In this document: one piece after another, positions 57,984 through 64,000 of the stretch
Position numbering within the stretch: the first letter of the stretch is position 1
Layout: the number at the start of each line of letters is the position of its first letter
NCBI GenBank assembly: GCA_035772785.1
Contig: JAOCPU010000039.1
Location: 62,001-126,000 of the forward strand
DNA: 64,000 nucleotides
Direction of reading: 5' to 3'
Origin: Phlebiopsis flavidoalba
Lineage: Eukaryota > Basidiomycota > Agaricomycetes > Polyporales > Phanerochaetaceae
Notes under the pieces: model-generated
What the model was told of the DNA's origin: nothing
The model's input: the letters and a program-made list of their open reading frames with translations, nothing else
Database searches by the model: none
Position numbers and translations under genes: made by a program

Positions 57984-60900
57984 ATGGCGACCATCCTTGA
58001 TTACTTTGCCCCCACAGACCCGTCCCGACGTCGTAAGCTACAGTCGTCCGAGGAGCTGTCCGCCATGGACAGCAAAGAGAATATTACCGCGAATGCTAGC
58101 ACGGTATGCCCCTATATATCCTCGTGTCTCGGCAAAGGCGACACGTTTTTCACCCTGCTTCTTGCCCTTAGAATGCAATTACATCAAGCCAGAACCGCAA
58201 GACAACGTGTCCATCCCCCAGACAACTCACCAACCAGCCTGTTAGTGGCGCGCTCGCCGACGTCAAGCCTTTCAATGTCAAGTCTGAACCTGTAGAGGTC
58301 ACGACCGATGTTGGTTGCCTCCCATCCTCGATTGCTGATGAGTTTTACAGGTTGCCGACAGAGGCCTTCCCAGCACCACCCTTTGCAGTCAATCATCCCG
58401 CCGTCCCCGGTCCATCTTCTAGCGCGCCATCTCATAACCAGCCTGAAGCCAATCATTTCGTGATACACCACAATGCAGATGAGATTGCATACGCGCCTGA
58501 AGATGCACTCAAGAGGGACTGGGCATGGTTAAATCACTGAAGGCCCATATCAAGAACTCGAGCTCGGGAGCAAGCTGCGGAGCGAGGTGTGGCTTCGCGA
58601 AATGGAGAGGTGAGTGGGTACATGCAGCATTGGGCGTAGCCTCTGACATGCTTCAGCCTCACAAACCGGGTGCCCCGACTACGATGATAGCGGTATGCGG
58701 AGGTACGTTGACGCGGTGTTGGGTTATTGGCCGGATACAGTGACGCGCTTTGCAGCCACTGGAGCGGGCAAATCGTCTATTTTAAACGCAATTCTCGATG
58801 GTACGCATTGACAACATCTACACCTTCGATGTAATATCTTATGCGCATATCTTAGATAACATCGTCCTACCAGCGGCATGCGAGGTAAATTGTGCTACTG
58901 AAATGTCGGTCCTGCTCCATCTCAACTTATTCGTTCCTAGCATGTACCCGCCGCCGTCGTTACGGAGATTGCGTACCACCCGCGGCGAACAATCGAAGGA
59001 GACGTCTCCTTCCTCTCCGAGGCCGAGTGGCGTGCGGAATTAGGCGTCTTGCTAGACGACCTAGTTTTTGACGAGGACGGAAACCTCAAGCGAAGTACGG
59101 ACTTGAGGGTCAGATGCCGGAGTGGCATGGCAGAAGGTATGCCAGCTTACCGAGAACTTGATGTATGCGTGCTGATCAATGCGTAGGTTCATGCAGTCTA
59201 CCCTTCCATCTTGCCGGAGCAACTTATTAAGATGTCCATCGATCAAATTATCGCCAGAGATTCTAGTATGCCACTCGTCTCATAATCTTGAATAGCGCGG
59301 CTGACATGAATGATAGCCGTGGCCAAAAATGCTCGGCACAACACAACACATAGTCGCGAACGACTCCAAGTCATTCGGCCAGCAGATTGCTAAATATATC
59401 GACTCCAAGGACCAGAAGCGTGGGCGATAAGAAGAAGGGCGACAAAACGAAGGAGAAGGCTGCCCCCAAAGCAGAAGGCTAAGGGTCAGAGCCTCATCGA
59501 CAAGATGCGTGAGCAGAACAAATCGAAGTCAAACGCTTCCCTCGGCATTGGGTCTTCTTCTGCGGCGAAGAAGAAGGAAGAGAACGGCGAGGGGCCCGCA
59601 TGGTGGCCTCTCATCCGTCAGGTACAGGTCAAATGCAATGCGAAGGCGCTTTCGACGGGTGCAATTTCTCGTGGACCTGCCTGGTGTCGCTGATGCAAAC
59701 GCTGCTAGAAATAAAACATAGCAAAGGACTACATGAAGAAGTGTGATTGTATTTGGATTCTCGCGCCCATCACTAGGGCGGTCGACGACAAGACCGCAAG
59801 GGGTAATTGATGGTCCGCTCAGGTGTCATCTACTAAATTTAATCACCTTACGATAGATCTTATGGGCGACGCGTTTAAGATGCAGCTGATGAGTACGTCC
59901 TCGACTCTTGTCATCAGAACTGTTCTCTAACAACTTTATTCCAGTGGGTAAGCGTTCAAATCCAGAGTACGATGTTATCCATTACAGTCTTCTAAAATTC
60001 TACCTTGCGCCCTTTTTAGACGGAAAGTAAGTGCATGTAATGAGCTTCAATGCTACAGTGCTAGCGTTGCGCTGACGTTGTATGCCAAAAGTTATGACGA
60101 TAATGCTATCACATTCATTGGTACTGTCGAGCCCCGGTTCCCTTGCATGATGGTTGCTGACGTAACGGTTAACCTAGCTTCCAAGTGTGACGACATCTCA
60201 TGTTCAGAAGTCATCCGAGCGCTTCGTCTCGAAGACGACCCGGAACTCGAAGCAATCGAGGCCGAAATTGATGAATGCAAGGAAGAGATGAACGAATGGA
60301 AAGCAAAGAAAGAAGAGGCCACGAGGCCAACGCCAAAGGTGTGTATGCTTAGCTCTGCTGACATGTTCGGCCTCGATGAACTCACTTCTCTCTAGCCACT
60401 GACCGTGGGCTCAAGGAGCTCCGGCCGATGCTCGGCCGAGTACCAGGAGCACCTACATGCGCTCGAAAAACGACGAGAGCTTCACGCCAAGACTAACCGG
60501 GAAAGGCAGAAGGACAAATCGCCCGCAGAGAAGGATGAAGATGACGACATGTCAAACGCCTCGGACGAGGAAAGACACCTCGAAGCGTGGCACCAAACGC
60601 AAAGGTGGCGCGGGCGGCGGAGGAAGGTCTGCAAAGCGCCGCAAGAGCACCGACGAAGACGACTTCATCGTTGACGACGATGATGACGAGGAACTCACAA
60701 TTTCGGACGACGAGAAGTGTTGCACGCCAGCGAAGAAGGTCCCGGCCCTGAAGACTCAGAGTTCGACGACGGTTCTGATGAGGAGGACGACAAGGACAGC
60801 GACGATGACGAAGAACAAGAAGAAGAGGAACAAGTCACAGTAGAAAGCTTGAAACGCAAAGATCGCCGAAGTTCAAGACGCAATCAAAGCCGGCCGCACG

Positions 60901-63070
60901 AACCTCTCCGAGTACAGACAACAACAGCGAAAGGAGGCAGTCGAACGCGATCGCTACCCTGAAAAAAACGCGAGTCGAAGGCACAGAGAGAGAGAAGAAT
61001 GCGTTCTGTTCGAAGAAGCGATCTGAGGGTAAGGACAAATTGAAATAGCATGTCCTGCGAATGTGAATTACTCACTCTTTGGGTAGTTCTCGCGGGATGT
61101 GCTCAAAGAAGATTTCCGCACAGGTCTCAAAGACCTCGATGGTGAGCTATACGCTCTCTCGTTAGCTGCGTTGGCACTTACATGTGCGTAGACGCGGCTG
61201 CCGAGGAGCGCGACCCCGATGCCTTTGACCCGACAGTGAACGTTCGCGGTGCGCATTACGTTTGACCGACGAGGAACTCCTATTGACCATGTCCCAGACT
61301 ACGAAGCGATCGATCTACCCGTCTTCACTTGCTCCTGCGTCGTGACTACGTCCGCATCAAAGGTCAAGTCAAGGGTGGACGGTGATCCAAGCTGCTTCAC
61401 GAAGGCAGGACGACACCGGCATTCCTGCCCTTTCAACAGTGGTTGCCATCACTTTAACTGTATCTCTGACACACGTGAACGTGCCGCGCGTAAATTCCTC
61501 TCTCACCTCACAAGACGTTTTGCGAACTCTGTGAAGACATATGTACAGGGAATTGGCGATGTAAACCGTCACAGACCGTGAGGCTCCTCCGGGCGACGTG
61601 GGAGTCGGACCTTGTGTGACGAGGATTACGAACTGGTCTGCCTGCCGGAGTATTCGGCGCTGATTATGATCTTGACGACGACGACCCCTTCGGCACAGAA
61701 CGACAACCCTTGCTATGATGGCGGACCCGGCCTTGCGGGTGGCCTGCTTGTACAACAATGAGAGAGAGCCCACCAAAAGTCGCGATCCGGTACGGCGAAC
61801 TGCTCATCGGTATCACCCCACGCTTTTGAGCTGTAAGGTCAGCCTCGTTATGTCGCTCAGAATTGAAGTACAAGAATCTGACCCATGTTGTCTTTCGACA
61901 GGATTTCGCCAAGGTAGTTGATAACTGCGTGAAGGAGCTGCAAGTACTGCAGAGCGGTTCAAGGAAGGCCTCGCAAAGAGAAGTGCCGAATTGGAGCCGT
62001 CAATGTAATGCCATCGAACTTGCATACGCCGTGACCATATTAAGTTATCTTTCCAGGCTGCCAGCGGAGCTCTAGATACCTCGCGGGACACGTTCGCGGC
62101 GTCGACTGCATTGGGGAAACGTACCGTGCAGTACTTCTCTATTCCTCCAATACGCATGTTGCGATGTTCATGTTGGCTACGATCTTAGCTCTCCGCCGGC
62201 ACGGCTCCTGGAGGCAGGATCTCAATGTTGAGCTCAGTAACCCGTTTACGCGTCAGATTGCTTTCCGAGCGCACCTGGGTCCAAGGTCTTCGAGGGCTGA
62301 TCTTCTTCGCCACGTGCGAGGGCTGCTACGACGGTGGCGATCTCAAAGCTTCTCGACGAGGTGGAGCAATCGGCTGCTCCTTGGTTACGGGGGAGCGTGC
62401 TCGGGGTCAGGACTGAGCTACGCGCTCGAGGGCGGCCCAAGGTGGCGCCTTGAAGAAGACAATTGGGTCTCGTGTCGGGCGGAGATCGATTAACATGATG
62501 AGCAGAAAGAAGTCAGAGCCGATGCCTTGCGCCACATGTCCCTCAGGACCAGTTGACCGATGGAATATGACGCCGCCAGCTTGAACGTGGCCGTGAAGTG
62601 TTGACTAGGCAGAAGGTGAGTTGACTATACCCGCTCCTCTTGGCTCCTCGTCCCAGAAGCTGATCTGTGTTCAGGCGCTGTTCCACAACTATGTCCGCCG
62701 ATATCAAAGGACGAGATGTTGAAGGTGCTGCGGGGACGTCATCCTGGTCCGACTTGCGAACGCTGCTGAAGGCCGGTGGCAAAGCTCTGGGAGATGCTCT
62801 TCAGGAGCTCGCCGCAGAAGGTACGATTATGCCGTGAAGTGAACATGCGTGATCTGAATAACCCCCGGTTACAGGTTGAAGTCAGCGTAGCTGTGCTCTG
62901 GGAAGGCGTGCGAGATGACCCAGCTCAAGTCAAGGCTCGTCTACAGGTTGTCACTGTGGTGACCGAGATTCTGCGCGAAGTAGAAACTTTGGAAGATAGC
63001 TGCTGAGACGTACCGCGATGCAAAGGAAGAAGCCATGGAAGAAGCCATGGAGGTCGAGTGGGGCGTCTAG
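57984..63070 (+). CDS. large nuclear GTPase, SLIP-GC-like (dynamin-N fold)
   Basis: The start is MATILDYFAPTDPSRRRKLQ. GTPase motifs: ATGAGKSSILNAILD (G1, 58756-58797, preceded by AVCG across an intron); VDLPGVADANAARN (G3, about 59669-59710); SKCDD (G4-like, about 60180). Other blocks are EIAYHPRRTIEGDVSFLSEA, DDLVFDEDGNLKRSTDL, KDYMKKCDCIWILAPITRAV, VIRALRLEDDPELEAIEAEI, a basic and acidic segment with KRRKSTDEDDFIVDDDDD (a likely nuclear signal and acidic tract), VQDAIKAGRTNLSEYRQQQR (coiled coil), FSRDVLKEDFRTGLKDLDD, RHGSWRQDLNVELSNPFTRQ, VSVAVLWEGVRDDPAQVKAR and a terminal EEAMEEAMEVEWGV. Length and order match basidiomycete SLIP-GC-like proteins. About 15 introns; many frame changes. 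The cellular role in fungi is unknown. Confidence 0.85.
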
Positions 63071-63525
63071 ACTCCGTTTGTGATACCCTGCTCAAGCTTT
63101 GAAGTCTCACGCATACTACCAATAACGAGGATGGGGATGAAGGTCCTTGTTAATGATACCTTATATGCCCACTTAGACATAGAATACTTATCCTGTACCG
63201 ATCTGTTCGCTTCGACTCCTTTTTGCTCCTATATATCTCCATTGAATTACTTGATGCTAGCAGCTCGTCGTGTAACAGTGTAACACACTGCACGCTGATT
63301 AGATAGCCTTTGCTCAAAGTGTCTATTAGTTCCCACAATGGAGCATCTCTCTCACCGCCCTTCCATGAATGCATACGCTGATCAAGTGGCAGTAGAGAGC
63401 GCACGCTCGGCGGCCGGCCCATAAAACAGCTTACAAACCGCTCATAACTTTTTGTAAACATTGGTATCTGCCACTGAGTCTTTGCAAGTGTAAGCAGCAC
63501 TATCAGAGCCCTACTTAAGGCTCCA
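63071..63525. other. intergenic, no gene recognised
   Basis: A 116-codon minus-strand frame (63500-63150) has no known domain. Probably spacer. Confidence 0.4.
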
Positions 63526-63647
63526 ACTGTTTTTAGTTTTATTTACTGTTTATAAACTGTTTAAAAACTGTTTATGTTTATGTTTATTTACAAAATTGTC
63601 CGTAAATCGACGTAAACTGTTTATAAACAGTAAACTAAACAGTTTCT
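63526..63647. repeat. AT-rich imperfect inverted repeat built on aactgtttataaac
   Basis: The left arm (actgtttttagttttatttactgtttata region) and right arm (gtttataaacagtaaactaaacagttt region) are imperfect reverse complements. A perfect 16-bp palindrome, ACTGTTTATAAACAGT, lies at 63617-63632, and TGTTTA occurs many times. It could be a small inverted-repeat element, a cruciform-prone replication or boundary sequence, or a cluster of forkhead-type sites (core TGTTTA/TAAACA). Confidence 0.7.
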
Positions 63648-64000
63648 ATGCACCAGTGTAAGACCTTCTGCGGCATTCAAAATCCTCGTTGTAGACCACA
63701 CACAACAGTTGCAGGGAACTTGTTTTCGACGTCATATCAAGCTCGAGACGGAACGACGCTCAAGGCGCGCGTCGGTGAGGCGTTCTAATTACCATAACGA
63801 GACAAGGAGGCGGGGCCGTCCACATGCTCGGTCCATGCACACTTGCAGTACCTCACATGCTTCAAGCAACAGGGAGAGTTGAACATGTAGTTTATGAGTA
63901 TTTTGGGTGGTACTTTTGTTATATAGTACTCCTATACTGGTCTGTAGACCAGGACAGCCAGAAGTTCTGATGTTGAACAGGCTGCCGAGCTCGCTGGGGA
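63648..64000. other. window end, nothing recognised
   Basis: No frame above 60 codons and no repeat. A tatatagtactcctata stretch lies at 63922-63938. Confidence 0.4.

Noticed and set aside
1..64000. CRISPR array, operons, integrons or prophage
   Set aside because: The DNA is eukaryotic with spliced genes; no regularly spaced repeats or bacterial mobile genes were seen.

Overview
The window looks like nuclear DNA of a filamentous basidiomycete, most likely an Agaricomycete. The reasons are compact genes on both strands, many 45-65 nt GT-AG introns, and gene content typical of that group: an F-box protein, TAF13, MLH3, TIP41, a dynein light intermediate chain, SWC4/DMAP1, two complex I proteins, VTC1, short-form tRNase Z, an Old Yellow Enzyme homologue, a cyanovirin-N lectin and a large SLIP-GC-like nuclear GTPase. 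There are no operons, and I recognise no prokaryotic, viral or CRISPR features. Identifications come from remembered family features, not from database searches.

The sequence carries many small indels. Nearly every recognisable gene, including essential single-copy ones, shifts frame several times, usually at short homopolymers (AAA for AA, CCC for CC, GGGG for GGG) or dinucleotide runs, while the translated protein stays conserved across the breaks. There are also G, C, A and T runs of 12-23 bases. I read most breaks as assembly or read error rather than pseudogenes, so exon boundaries are approximate and CDS entries are gene spans.

Layout: 0-5 kb holds TAF13, a short inverted-repeat transposon and an F-box gene. 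At 4.6-9 kb a CMD/AhpD-family gene diverges from MLH3. At 9.7-10.8 kb is a secreted Ser/Thr-rich protein. From 10.8 to 19.4 kb the DNA is gene-poor and contains two collinear diverged copies of one unidentified gene. At 19.5-25 kb are a SAP-domain protein, TIP41 and the dynein light intermediate chain. At 25.3-28.4 kb is a large disordered protein. At 30-31.7 kb is an OYE-family oxidoreductase. At 33.8 kb is a tRNA gene. At 34-36.5 kb are tRNase Z and the CVNH lectin. From 36.9 to 42.9 kb is a dense housekeeping block: SWC4, NDUFAF3, a ubiquitin-like-region protein, NDUFA8 and VTC1. From 43 to 53.6 kb are mostly unidentified stretches with one long disordered protein and small repeats. From 53.7 kb to the end are an SDR, another long disordered protein and the nuclear GTPase.

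The genes do not form one pathway. The notable arrangements are head-to-head pairs with short shared upstream regions (CMD/MLH3, TIP41/DLIC, SWC4/NDUFAF3, UBL/NDUFA8) and two complex I genes about 1 kb apart. I found no convincing undescribed multi-gene system. The best leads are the duplicated unknown family at 15.4-19.3 kb, the 283-bp transposon, the altered active site of the OYE homologue and the two-domain cyanovirin gene.
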